Positions 1-6,999 of a stretch of 11,085 bases of DNA are shown here, in pieces (the first letter of the stretch is position 1; the number at the start of each line of letters is the position of its first letter). Source of the DNA: Verrucomicrobiaceae bacterium (GTDB lineage: Bacteria > Verrucomicrobiota > Verrucomicrobiia > Verrucomicrobiales > Verrucomicrobiaceae); the NCBI GenBank assembly GCA_947463285.1, contig CANHTV010000080.1:1-11085 (forward strand), in the 5' to 3' direction. Under the pieces are notes generated by a model that saw only the letters and a program-made list of their open reading frames with translations, ran no database searches and was not told where the DNA came from. A program made the translations under genes and the position numbers.

Positions 1-804
1 GAAGGCATGGTGCTGAAAATGAAGGAGTACATCGGGGCGGGTGACATTTTCCAAGGCGTGCCATCACAGCGCTTTGAGACGGATTACACCGGCACTACGA
101 TTGATCTATTCCGTGCTCTTCGACACGTCAATCCATCGCCTTACATGTTCTGTCTGGATCTGCCCTCCGGCTTTTCACTCGTTGGCAGTTCTCCTGAGGT
201 CCATGTTAAATGCCTTGATGGCCGAATTGATATTCGCCCGATCGCAGGCACTCGCTGGAGAGGTAAAACCAAGAGCGAAGATGATGCGCTGGCGGAGGAG
301 TTGCTCAACGATCCCAAAGAACGCGCGGAGCACATCATGCTCGTCGATCTTGCTCGCAACGATGTCGGCCGCGTGGCGGACTACGGCAGTGTGTGTGTCA
401 GTGATCTGATGATCATCGAGCGATACAGCCATGTCATGCACATCGTCAGCAATGTCGATGGTCATCTCAAGGAAGATAAAAGTGCCTATGACGTCATGCG
501 TGCCACCTTTCCCGCGGGCACCGTCAGTGGCAGTCCCAAGGTACGGGCCATGGAGATCATCAATGAGTTGGAGAAAAGTAAACGCTGCGCCTATGCCGGA
601 GCCGTGGGCTACTTCGGCTTTGATGGAAACCTGGACTCCTGCATCGCCCTGAGGACCTGCGTGGTCAAGGATGGCAAAGCCTATGTCCAAGCTGGAGCTG
701 GCGTTGTCGCAGATTCTGACCCAGCCTCGGAGTATCAGGAGACGGTCAACAAAGCCACAGGCATGTTGCGTGCCATTGAGTGGGCGAGACAACTGGGAGC
801 TTAA
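1..804 (+). CDS. trpE: Anthranilate synthase component I (TrpE), C-terminal part, 5' truncated by the window edge
   Basis: TrpE makes anthranilate from chorismate, the first step of tryptophan synthesis, using ammonia from the TrpG amidotransferase; it is cytosolic. The frame is open from base 1 (Glu-Gly before the first Met), so the ATG at 7 is internal and the N-terminal feedback-inhibition domain lies upstream of the window. The 267 residues seen are the chorismate-binding domain with its standard motifs in order: GDIFQGVPSQRF near 43-78, IRPIAGTR near 232-255, ERAEHIMLVDLARNDVGRV near 322-375, FPAGTVSGSPKVRAMEI at 508-558, YAGAVGYFGFDGNLDS near 592-640 and VQAGAGVVADSDP near 684-722. The domain is intact and ends normally at TAA 802-804. 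Aminodeoxychorismate synthase (PabB) and isochorismate synthases share this fold; the motif set fits TrpE best. No trpG is seen downstream. Confidence 0.93.
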   Translation, partial: EGMVLKMKEYIGAGDIFQGVPSQRFETDYTGTTIDLFRALRHVNPSPYMFCLDLPSGFSLVGSSPEVHVKCLDGRIDIRPIAGTRWRGKTKSEDDALAEELLNDPKERAEHIMLVDLARNDVGRVADYGSVCVSDLMIIERYSHVMHIVSNVDGHLKEDKSAYDVMRATFPAGTVSGSPKVRAMEIINELEKSKRCAYAGAVGYFGFDGNLDSCIALRTCVVKDGKAYVQAGAGVVADSDPASEYQETVNKATGMLRAIEWARQLGA

Positions 805-806
805 TC

Positions 807-917
807 ATGCTACGGCTCGAGAGCGACACCTCACCGCGCTCCCCTGCCCCGGCTCCATCGACGGAAGCCAAACCAACCACACAGGAAACGCCAAAGCGAG
901 AATATGCTCCCAAGTAA
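807..917 (+). CDS. Possible small coupled ORF, 36 aa, Pro/Thr-rich
   Basis: This short reading frame starts two bases after the trpE stop. GGGAG at 795-799 lies seven bases before its ATG, a good ribosome binding site by the standards of this window, and the spacing would allow translational coupling to trpE. The product begins MLRLESDTSPRSPAPAPS, is rich in Pro, Thr, Ser, Lys and Glu, has no membrane segment or cysteine, and is probably disordered. I do not recognise it. It could be a real small protein, the relic of a longer tail, or a chance frame; its short length means the open frame alone is not evidence. Confidence 0.35.
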   Translation: MLRLESDTSPRSPAPAPSTEAKPTTQETPKREYAPK

Positions 918-933
918 ATGAATAAAGTCTGGG

Positions 934-948
934 GAAGCTTCGCTTTTT
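934..948 (+). terminator. Weak intrinsic-terminator-like hairpin after trpE
   Basis: GAAGC at 934-938 can pair with GCTTT at 942-946 (one G-T pair) across a three-base TTC loop, and a T run (944-948) overlaps the 3' arm. It sits between trpE and the convergent gene ending at 961, where a terminator is expected. The stem is short, so this is only a candidate. Confidence 0.3.
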
Positions 949-960
949 GCAAGGTGCCCT

Positions 961-1944
961 TTACTTGGCAGCCTCAGTGCTGACAGGTGTGGGCGAAGCT
1001 TCATTGATAAATTCACGGAGCTGACTCACCCAGTCCGGTGCGTCTGGATGACTTGGATTGTCTTTGATAAGCTTGAGCATATCAGCCATGGCATTGATCA
1101 AGGACGGCCCCTTTTGATAGAGGTAAGTGGCGCGCTGCCAGCGAAGTGCTGGTAATTCATTCTGGCCCCATAAGATGAACTCAGGCTCGGTCATGTTCTC
1201 TTTGCGAAAAGCCCCTTCAGCATTGATGCGGGCATCCCACAAATCAGGAAGGCTGTTTTTGGCCTCGGATTCAGCCAGAGGCAAAATGGTAGCGCTATAC
1301 ATGCCCCCAATATTCGTTGGGCTGTTGCTCCACCCTTCACGGTTCAAATAGCGATCCAATTGAAAGGCTTCCACGATGGGGCTGCCGTCAGAACAAGCGC
1401 GATTCACCATACCCAAGGCACGTCCGTGTAGTTTCGGCGCTGATGCGACGAGGTCATTGACGTAGGATTGCAGCTTGGGGACCATTTTCTTAAAGTCCTC
1501 ATCCTTGGCCTCATGGGCCTCCAAAGTTAGAATGAGGTAGCGAATTCCGAGGCGAATCGCCAAGGCAGAATCACCTTCATCCGCAGCTGCCCCACCTCCA
1601 CCTTTGCTTTTGCGTTCCAAGGCGCGTTCCATTTGCTCCGCACGCTGACGTGCCTCAGTTTTACCCTCCTCTTTTCGTTCCACGTTCACTAGAACATCAC
1701 AGTCGGTGTAGAGTTTTAAAGCAGACTGATCACTGGCGATAGCTGCATTCAGTTTGGCGAGAATGGTGGAAAGGTTATTTCCCCGCTTAGATAGAATGTC
1801 CTCTTCCAGCACCTTGAGCTGGCTGAGAACATTGTTTACTTGTAGTTCCGTTAATTTTTCCGCCGGAGTAGCAGGTGTTGCTGATTCCTGAGCAAAAAGA
1901 CAAAAAGGCAGAACGGTGAGGACGACTGGGAGGAGCGTTTTCAT
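961..1944 (-). CDS. Secreted protein of unknown function, 327 aa
   Basis: I do not recognise a family. The first 18 residues (MKTLLPVVLTVLPFCLFA, then Q) form a clear Sec signal peptide with a likely signal-peptidase I site after Ala18. Cys15 is not in a proper lipobox, so a lipoprotein is unlikely. The mature part is mostly helical and charged, with an Ala/Thr/Pro-rich start and a Lys/Glu/Arg-rich stretch around residues 85-115 that leads into a Gly4 run (KGGGGAAADEG). The remainder is Leu-, Trp- and Tyr-containing and looks globular (for example ALRWQRATYLYQKGPSL). There are no transmembrane segments after the signal and no haem motif. The ATG at 1944 places the signal peptide exactly at the N-terminus, which supports the start. 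The gene lies downstream of the 166-residue gene on the same strand but has a promoter-like sequence and a terminator-like hairpin between them, so it is probably transcribed separately. Confidence 0.85.
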   Translation of the reverse strand: MKTLLPVVLTVLPFCLFAQESATPATPAEKLTELQVNNVLSQLKVLEEDILSKRGNNLSTILAKLNAAIASDQSALKLYTDCDVLVNVERKEEGKTEARQRAEQMERALERKSKGGGGAAADEGDSALAIRLGIRYLILTLEAHEAKDEDFKKMVPKLQSYVNDLVASAPKLHGRALGMVNRACSDGSPIVEAFQLDRYLNREGWSNSPTNIGGMYSATILPLAESEAKNSLPDLWDARINAEGAFRKENMTEPEFILWGQNELPALRWQRATYLYQKGPSLINAMADMLKLIKDNPSHPDAPDWVSQLREFINEASPTPVSTEAAK

Positions 1945-1975
1945 GGTGTGTGATGCAAACGGATGAAATGATCTT

Positions 1976-2004
1976 TTTATAGGACCTTTAACTGTTCTAT
2001 TCGA
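1976..2004 (-). promoter_or_regulatory. Candidate promoter for the 327-aa secreted protein
   Basis: Read on the minus strand, a TATAAA box lies at 1981-1976, about 30 bases before the ATG at 1944. A poor -35 match (TCGAAT, 2004-1999) lies 17 bases upstream of it. The -10 match is good and the -35 is weak, so this is a plausible but unproven promoter. Confidence 0.3.
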
Positions 2005-2034
2005 AAAGCCCCTGCCTCGTCAAGAAGCCAGGGC
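2004..2034 (-). terminator. Candidate intrinsic terminator overlapping the stop of the 166-aa gene
   Basis: On the minus strand, GCCCTG (2034-2029) pairs with CAGGGGC (2015-2009) with one bulged base, and partial pairing continues inward. TTTT (2007-2004) follows one base after the stem. The TGA stop of the upstream gene (2022-2020) sits in the loop. The stem is GC-rich and the T run is short. It would end the fabG operon before the 327-aa gene. Confidence 0.35.
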
Positions 2035-2520
2035 CTGACGGCGTTCGAGCCCCAGCTGGCCACGCCGATCTCGGCGAAGGCGAATTTCTTCTTTGTGTAA
2101 CGTAGATGAGCCTTTGGCTGATGAATATTCCACGGTCACGGTGACGAGCTGCGGCATAGCTTCCATAGACAGTACACGAAAGTAAGGCTCGCGTTTACTG
2201 CGGAAAAAAGCATGGAGCGGGAGATGCGGATGGGCGGCGTTCCAAAGCCATCTTCCTGGCTGGAATTCATCCAACTCAGACAAGGCCTGCAACACCTCAC
2301 GAATCAATGCTTCTTCATGCTGTTTCAAAAGCTTGGAGGCGGCACGGCGACATAGCATCTGCTCCATGAAGGCCTCCAAAGGATTCAAGTGATCCTCCTC
2401 CATCTCCTCAATGATTTCCAAGGCATGTCCTTTCATGGCTTCCCTGAATTCCTCACGGCTCATCCGCCCCGTATCGAGGAGATGGAAGAGTTGTCGAGGA
2501 CTGGAAGCGGGAGATGACAC
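2020..2520 (-). CDS. Unknown cytosolic protein, 166 aa, downstream of fabG
   Basis: I do not recognise a family. There is no signal peptide or membrane segment, so it is probably cytosolic. The first ~90 residues are predicted helical and acidic, with the segments REAMKGHALEIIEEMEEDH and EALIREVLQALSELDEF. The second half looks like beta structure (REPYFRVLSMEAM, LVTVTVEYSSAKG) and ends in a strongly basic tail, RLRRDRRGQLGLERR. The start chosen is GTG at 2520, 23 bp after the fabG stop; an in-frame TAG lies only 12 bases upstream of it, so no earlier start is available. A GGTG-type ribosome binding site is about 18 bases away, which is too far. An alternative ATG at 2463 (Met20) cannot be excluded. 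The tight spacing suggests cotranscription with fabG, but it is not a known fatty-acid synthesis gene. Confidence 0.8.
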   Translation of the reverse strand: MSSPASSPRQLFHLLDTGRMSREEFREAMKGHALEIIEEMEEDHLNPLEAFMEQMLCRRAASKLLKQHEEALIREVLQALSELDEFQPGRWLWNAAHPHLPLHAFFRSKREPYFRVLSMEAMPQLVTVTVEYSSAKGSSTLHKEEIRLRRDRRGQLGLERRQALAS

Positions 2521-2543
2521 AGGCTGAGTCTAAATCAGTCACC

Positions 2544-3290
2544 TTACATCACCATGCCACCATCAACGGCCAAAACCTGGCCCGTAATGTAGCGAGCTTC
2601 AGAGCTGGCGAGGAATAGCGCCGCTGCGGCGATATCATCAGCCTGACCGAAATCACCCAGGGGGATCTTCTCAAGCACTGCCGCCTTCACTTTCTCATCC
2701 AGCACGCCCGTCATATCCGTGGCGATGAATCCAGGAGCGATGACATTTGCAGTGACACCACGACCAGCAAATTCACGAGCCAGGGATTTGGTGAAGCCGA
2801 TGAGGCCCGCTTTGCTTGCGGCGTAGTTGGCCTGCCCCGCGTTGCCGATGAGACCAATGACGGAGGCGATGTTGATGATGCGCGCACCTTTCTGTTTAAG
2901 AAGGCTACGTTGGAAAGCTTTCACCATGTGAAATGCCCCCTTCAGATTTGTGTCCACCACAAAGTCCCAATCTTCCTCGCTCATGCGCAAAAGCAGGCCA
3001 TCTTTGGTCACACCTGCATTGTTGATCAGGATGTCCACGTGATCAAAATCAGCCAGCACTGCCTTGCCCATCTCTGCCACAGCCGCACCATCGCCAACAT
3101 CCACAGCATAACCTTTGGCAGCTCCAGGAAACTGGGCGTTAATGGCTTCGGCTGCTGCGTTGGAATTGGCTTCCGTGCGACTGACGATGGCGACCTTGGC
3201 ACCTTCGGAGGCGAGTTTTTCAGCAATGGCTTTACCGATGCCGCGTCCGGCACCAGTCACAACAGCGACTTTATCTTGGATTTTTCCCAT
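2544..3290 (-). CDS. fabG: 3-oxoacyl-[acyl-carrier-protein] reductase FabG
   Basis: FabG is a short-chain dehydrogenase that uses NADPH to reduce 3-oxoacyl-ACP to 3-hydroxyacyl-ACP in each cycle of type II fatty acid synthesis in the cytosol. The 248-residue length is standard. Motifs seen: cofactor loop TGAGRGIG at residues 12-19; Arg16 and Arg38, which fit NADPH preference; DV at 64-65; NNAG at 90-93; catalytic Asn115, Ser143, Tyr156 and Lys160 (in YAASK); PGFIATDMT in the flexible lid; and the C-terminal ITGQVLAVDGGMVM typical of FabG. The ATG at 3290 gives the normal N-terminus (MGKIQDKVAVVTGA). It lies 50 bp after the 1172-aa cytochrome/WD40 gene on the same strand and 23 bp before the 166-aa gene; neither is a fatty-acid gene, and acpP, fabD and fabF are not here. 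Other SDR reductases (PhaB, for example) share the fold, but the C-terminus favours FabG. Confidence 0.92.
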   Translation of the reverse strand: MGKIQDKVAVVTGAGRGIGKAIAEKLASEGAKVAIVSRTEANSNAAAEAINAQFPGAAKGYAVDVGDGAAVAEMGKAVLADFDHVDILINNAGVTKDGLLLRMSEEDWDFVVDTNLKGAFHMVKAFQRSLLKQKGARIINIASVIGLIGNAGQANYAASKAGLIGFTKSLAREFAGRGVTANVIAPGFIATDMTGVLDEKVKAAVLEKIPLGDFGQADDIAAAALFLASSEARYITGQVLAVDGGMVM

Positions 3291-3340
3291 CCAGCATCAT
3301 GGCAAACGGAGCCGTGCTGGCAAGATCAAAGCCAGAGAAA

Positions 3341-6300
3341 TCACTTGGGCAGCATGGTCAAATACTGAGCTTCAAGCTGTTTTACCTTGGCACGCAGAGG
3401 TTCGAGCTGTGGCTGCATTTTAGTGAGTTCCGCACTGATCTCCGCGAGGTTTTTGTCGCGCACGGGAATGTCTTTCAGAGCAGCAGCCATGGCTGCCTCA
3501 GCGGCTGCTTTCAGCTTCTTTGTATTCTCCAGAGTTTCGGTGGCTTTGGTGACTTCTTGTTTTTTGGCCTCAACGACTTTCAACTCTGCTTCCAACTTGG
3601 CTCGGCTCTCTGAATGAGTTTTCTCGAGCGCAGGCTGTGCCGCCTTGAGCTGGGCGATGCTATCAGCCACTGGTTTCGATTTGGCACCAAACTCGGCCTC
3701 AAGAGTTTTGGGCGCAGCCAACTTGTCAGCCCTGGCCTTGTCCTGAGCGGCAATTTCCTTGCTCAAGCTTTCATGCTGCCCACGCAATGGTGCGGCCAAC
3801 TTCTCCGTGGCTTCGAAGGCAGCCTTGGTTTCGGCAAACTTCTTTTCCAAACTTGCCACTGTGCTTGTGGCAGTCGCCAAGTCAGCCTTGGTCTTAGCCA
3901 ATGCCTGACGTGCCTCGTTGAGGGCTTTTTCGACTGCAATTGTGGCCACGTTGCGTGCATTGAGCTCCGCTTGAGCTGCTGCGATTACCTCAGCTGGCTT
4001 TCCTTTCGCGTCAGCGACTGCTTTTCCAGCAGCTTGTGCGTCGGCTTTCAGCTTGTTCAGTGTGGTCTCGTTATCCTTCGCCGACTTGTCTTTGGCTGTC
4101 AGGCTTAGAGTCAGTTCGGCGATAACTTTTTTAGCCGCTGCGAGATTGGGTTCGATCTTGGTGAGATCAGCTTTTTTGCTGGTGGCCTGTTCGCTCGGTG
4201 CCTTGAATTTACCTGCAACTTCAGCAAGCTTGGCTTTTAATCCATCAATGGTTTTGCCAATATCAGATGCTGATTTTTGTGTGGCTGCAATGGCATCCGT
4301 TTTGGCCTTGGTCAATGCCGCTAGTTCCGTTTCGCGTGCCGCAAGAGCTTTCTTGTGCTCGTCGAGCTTAGTGACAGAGGCTGCATCAGCAGCCTTGGTC
4401 GGTGCCACTGCTTGTTCGAGGCCATTGAGCTCAGCTTTCAGTTTGTTCAGCGTAGCTTCGTGCTGAGGAATGGATCCGCTAGATTCAGCAATGGACTTTT
4501 TGGATGCTTCGATCTTGGCGACGTTGGCTACTTTGGCGTCTTCGTTTTCCTTCTTCGCAGCCGTGTAGTCATTGATGCTGCCTTCGAGCTTGGCCAGATT
4601 TTCTTTTTCGGTCAGCACTCCGACATTAAACTGAGCCGCCTTCAAAATCGTCGGCAGCTTTTGAAGGATGGCGATTTCATCCGTTGTCGATTTGGCCGTA
4701 AGCTGAGCCGTTGCCAGCACCGCACGATCCTGATTGAGCGCGGCTTCCGCATTTTTGATGCGATCGGGTCCAGCTTTCACCAAGGCCGGGAGTTTTGGTA
4801 ACTCTGCCTTCTTGGCTGCGATCTCATCGCCAAGTGCTTTTGCTTGAGCGGTGTTTTCAGCGATCAGTTTGTCGAGATCAGTTACCGGAGCTGGAGCCAC
4901 TCCGAGTTCTGCCTTCGCTTTAGTGAATGCGGCGGTGGTTTGGTCGATCTTAGTTTTGATGGCAGCTACCTTCTGCTGTTCAGCCTTGGCTGCAGCGAGT
5001 TTGCCTTCAAGATCTTTGACTTTAGCGGTCAAACCAGCGTCACCAGCTTTAGCAGCAAGTTCTTTTTTAGCAGCTTCAAGTGCCCCAGTATTGTCTGCGA
5101 CTGCTTTGGTCGCCGCCGCGACTTTGGGGGCTTCCCTATTGGCTGCTGCCATGTCTTTTTCGAGCTGTGCCAGCCTGGTGACTTTGTCACTGTGTGCTTT
5201 GATAGAAGTAAGCCGGGCGGTTTTGTCCGTATTGGCCTTGGCAAGCGCAGCTTTGGCAGCGGCTAGAGCTTTTTCAGCATTGGCAATCTCGCCGGGATAG
5301 GCTTTGGAACGACGTTCCTGTTCGCTGAATTCGGCACGAGTCGCAGCAAGACGAGCTTCGGTTTTTTTCACATCAGCTTCGGCTTTTTTGATGGCCTCCA
5401 TCAGGCTAGGCTGCTTGCCTACGAGTTCGGTTGCTCGCTTTTCCGCTTCGATGATGCGCTGAGCGATAAGAGACGGATTGCTGCTAAGCTGGCCGACTTC
5501 GATCATCTTTTCCTGGAGCGAAAGTATTTTAACATCCCCACGGAAGTTAGCTGTGACACAGCTTTTGGAGTCATGAAGAGCGACGACTTTGGTGACGATG
5601 TCCCCTTGGCTGAGAGCTTCTGCTTTTTTGTTGCCGTTGATGTCCCAGAGGCGGACCAAGCCGTCGTTACCGGCTGAAACGATCAAACCTTCAGCGGTGA
5701 AGGAAACGGACTGCACACCGCCGCCATGAGCCGCCCAATTTTTGATCTGCTTGCCTTCATTCATCTCCCAAACACTGATCGTGCCATCGGATGAGCATGA
5801 GGCGAGGATGTTGGAGTCAGCACGCCAGGCGAGGTCGTTGCAAGGACCTTTGTGTTGTCCGAGGATATAGAATTCACCGCCGCTGGCAGCCTCCCAGACC
5901 ATGACATTGCCATTGCGGTCAGCAGTGGCCAGGAGCACACCATCAGGGCTGAAGGTGGTGCCCAAAACCCACTCCGTGTGTTTGCTGATGGTGTAGAGTT
6001 CTTCCCCAGTTCCTGTGTCGAAGACTTTGACTTTTTTTGAAGGGCTACCGATCACGACCATTTTGTGGTCCGGGCTGATGTCGGCGCTCATGACCTGATC
6101 AAACTCTTTTCCAACTTCGATGATGCGTTTACCCGTCTTGACATCCCAAACAATGGCGTGACCCAGCTTTCCACCGCGTCCGCCGCCCATGACCAATAAT
6201 GAACCATTGCGGCTGAAGCGAACGGTGCGTGCATAGCCTTCAGCATAAGGGAAAACACCAGCCAGCTGCTTGGTGTCCGTATCATAAAGCAGGATCTGTT

Positions 6301-6859
6301 TAACTCCGCCAAAAGCAACCAACGAGGTCCAAGGACTGGCTCCCATCGCCGTCACCGAAGTCGTTCTCGGAGTCACCACGACCGGCTCAAGCAACACATG
6401 TTCAGGCTTGGCAATCGGACCTTCAGGCTTCCCACTCGTCACCGTCACAGCCATGTCCACCTTGGGCTTGGTGGATTTTTTGGCGACACTAGATTTTGTT
6501 TCCAGAACACCACCAGCGATCCATTGAGCCAAAATTTCCAATTCTTTGGCATTCAGAGGAGCTCCTTCAGGCGGCATGAATGGTTCTTCCTTCTTGGCAC
6601 AGGTCGTCCACAGGCGGCTCGCGTCAGGGTTGCCCGCATCCACCACAGCACCACCGCCACCGCCTGTCATCACGGCTCCCATGCTTGTGAGATCAAGATC
6701 TCCCTTTTTCTTGTCAGGATTGTGGCAGGAAAAACATTTATTCTCCAACAATGGCCGCACATGGTCCTCATAAGTGATTTTTTCCGAGTTCTGGGCCTGG
6801 GCCGAAGCGGAAATAAGGATGAGACTTGAAAGGGAGGCGAGTATGTAACGACGTGACAT
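3341..6859 (-). CDS. Secreted c-type cytochrome / WD40 propeller / long coiled-coil protein, 1172 aa
   Basis: Three parts are visible. Residues 1-22 (MSRRYILASLSSLILISASA and on) are a Sec signal peptide. Residues ~25-115 are a planctomycete-type cytochrome c domain (PSCyt1-like): haem motif CFSCH at 42-46, followed by NPDKKKGDLDL, and MPP at 95-97, whose Met is a possible distal ligand. Residues ~165-450 form a propeller with seven countable WD40 blades ending IVWD, VKVFD, VMVWE, ISVWE, VRLWD and similar. Residues ~465-1165 are an almost unbroken Ala/Lys/Glu-rich coiled coil, broken by a few prolines, ending in LEAQYLTMLPK. The start at 6859 puts the signal peptide at the N-terminus; an upstream in-frame GTG at 6925 would bury it and overlaps a promoter-like box. 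Family members are thought to act outside the cytoplasm in redox or polymer-related complexes, but no activity can be read from the sequence. It is divergent from the DUF1592 gene. Confidence 0.9.
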   Translation of the reverse strand: MSRRYILASLSSLILISASAQAQNSEKITYEDHVRPLLENKCFSCHNPDKKKGDLDLTSMGAVMTGGGGGAVVDAGNPDASRLWTTCAKKEEPFMPPEGAPLNAKELEILAQWIAGGVLETKSSVAKKSTKPKVDMAVTVTSGKPEGPIAKPEHVLLEPVVVTPRTTSVTAMGASPWTSLVAFGGVKQILLYDTDTKQLAGVFPYAEGYARTVRFSRNGSLLVMGGGRGGKLGHAIVWDVKTGKRIIEVGKEFDQVMSADISPDHKMVVIGSPSKKVKVFDTGTGEELYTISKHTEWVLGTTFSPDGVLLATADRNGNVMVWEAASGGEFYILGQHKGPCNDLAWRADSNILASCSSDGTISVWEMNEGKQIKNWAAHGGGVQSVSFTAEGLIVSAGNDGLVRLWDINGNKKAEALSQGDIVTKVVALHDSKSCVTANFRGDVKILSLQEKMIEVGQLSSNPSLIAQRIIEAEKRATELVGKQPSLMEAIKKAEADVKKTEARLAATRAEFSEQERRSKAYPGEIANAEKALAAAKAALAKANTDKTARLTSIKAHSDKVTRLAQLEKDMAAANREAPKVAAATKAVADNTGALEAAKKELAAKAGDAGLTAKVKDLEGKLAAAKAEQQKVAAIKTKIDQTTAAFTKAKAELGVAPAPVTDLDKLIAENTAQAKALGDEIAAKKAELPKLPALVKAGPDRIKNAEAALNQDRAVLATAQLTAKSTTDEIAILQKLPTILKAAQFNVGVLTEKENLAKLEGSINDYTAAKKENEDAKVANVAKIEASKKSIAESSGSIPQHEATLNKLKAELNGLEQAVAPTKAADAASVTKLDEHKKALAARETELAALTKAKTDAIAATQKSASDIGKTIDGLKAKLAEVAGKFKAPSEQATSKKADLTKIEPNLAAAKKVIAELTLSLTAKDKSAKDNETTLNKLKADAQAAGKAVADAKGKPAEVIAAAQAELNARNVATIAVEKALNEARQALAKTKADLATATSTVASLEKKFAETKAAFEATEKLAAPLRGQHESLSKEIAAQDKARADKLAAPKTLEAEFGAKSKPVADSIAQLKAAQPALEKTHSESRAKLEAELKVVEAKKQEVTKATETLENTKKLKAAAEAAMAAALKDIPVRDKNLAEISAELTKMQPQLEPLRAKVKQLEAQYLTMLPK

Positions 6860-6923
6860 GGCGTGACGGAGGGGACAAACATTACGACTGTCACCTCGAC
6901 TCCTTTCTGAAATCCTTTGAACC

Positions 6924-6932
6924 ACTATAACA
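6924..6932 (-). promoter_or_regulatory. Candidate extended -10 promoter for the cytochrome/WD40 gene
   Basis: On the minus strand, TGT followed by TATAGT (6932-6924) matches an extended -10 element. A TGAAAA at 6950-6945 is a poor -35 at non-ideal spacing. Transcription would begin near 6917, leaving a leader of about 57 bases to the ATG at 6859 and excluding the GTG at 6925 as a start. This is pattern matching only. Confidence 0.3.
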
Positions 6933-6999
6933 ACACACCTCTGCTTTTCATGGCCATTAGTGGCGGATTGTGGTCAGGATACGATAAATAGCCCGCTAT

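Noticed and set aside
175..792. A 205-codon minus-strand open frame opposite trpE
   Set aside because: The plus strand encodes unmistakable TrpE motifs over the whole interval; the reverse product matches nothing I recognise.
3317..3335. CTGGC/GCCAG inverted repeat between the cytochrome/WD40 gene and fabG as a terminator
   Set aside because: The stem is only five bases with a nine-base loop and no T run; it could occur by chance.
3614..5300. Several long plus-strand open frames opposite the coiled-coil region (for example 3614-4108, 4053-4466, 4851-5300)
   Set aside because: They are antisense to a strongly supported coding region whose Ala/Lys/Glu-rich repeats leave the opposite strand poor in stops. 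Their products are low-complexity Ser/Ala/Leu or Phe/Cys/Arg-rich sequence with no recognisable domain.
6925..6925. GTG at 6925 as the start of the cytochrome/WD40 protein (1194 aa)
   Set aside because: It would place 22 polar residues before a perfect signal peptide and would overlap the candidate -10 element. ATG 6859 fits better.
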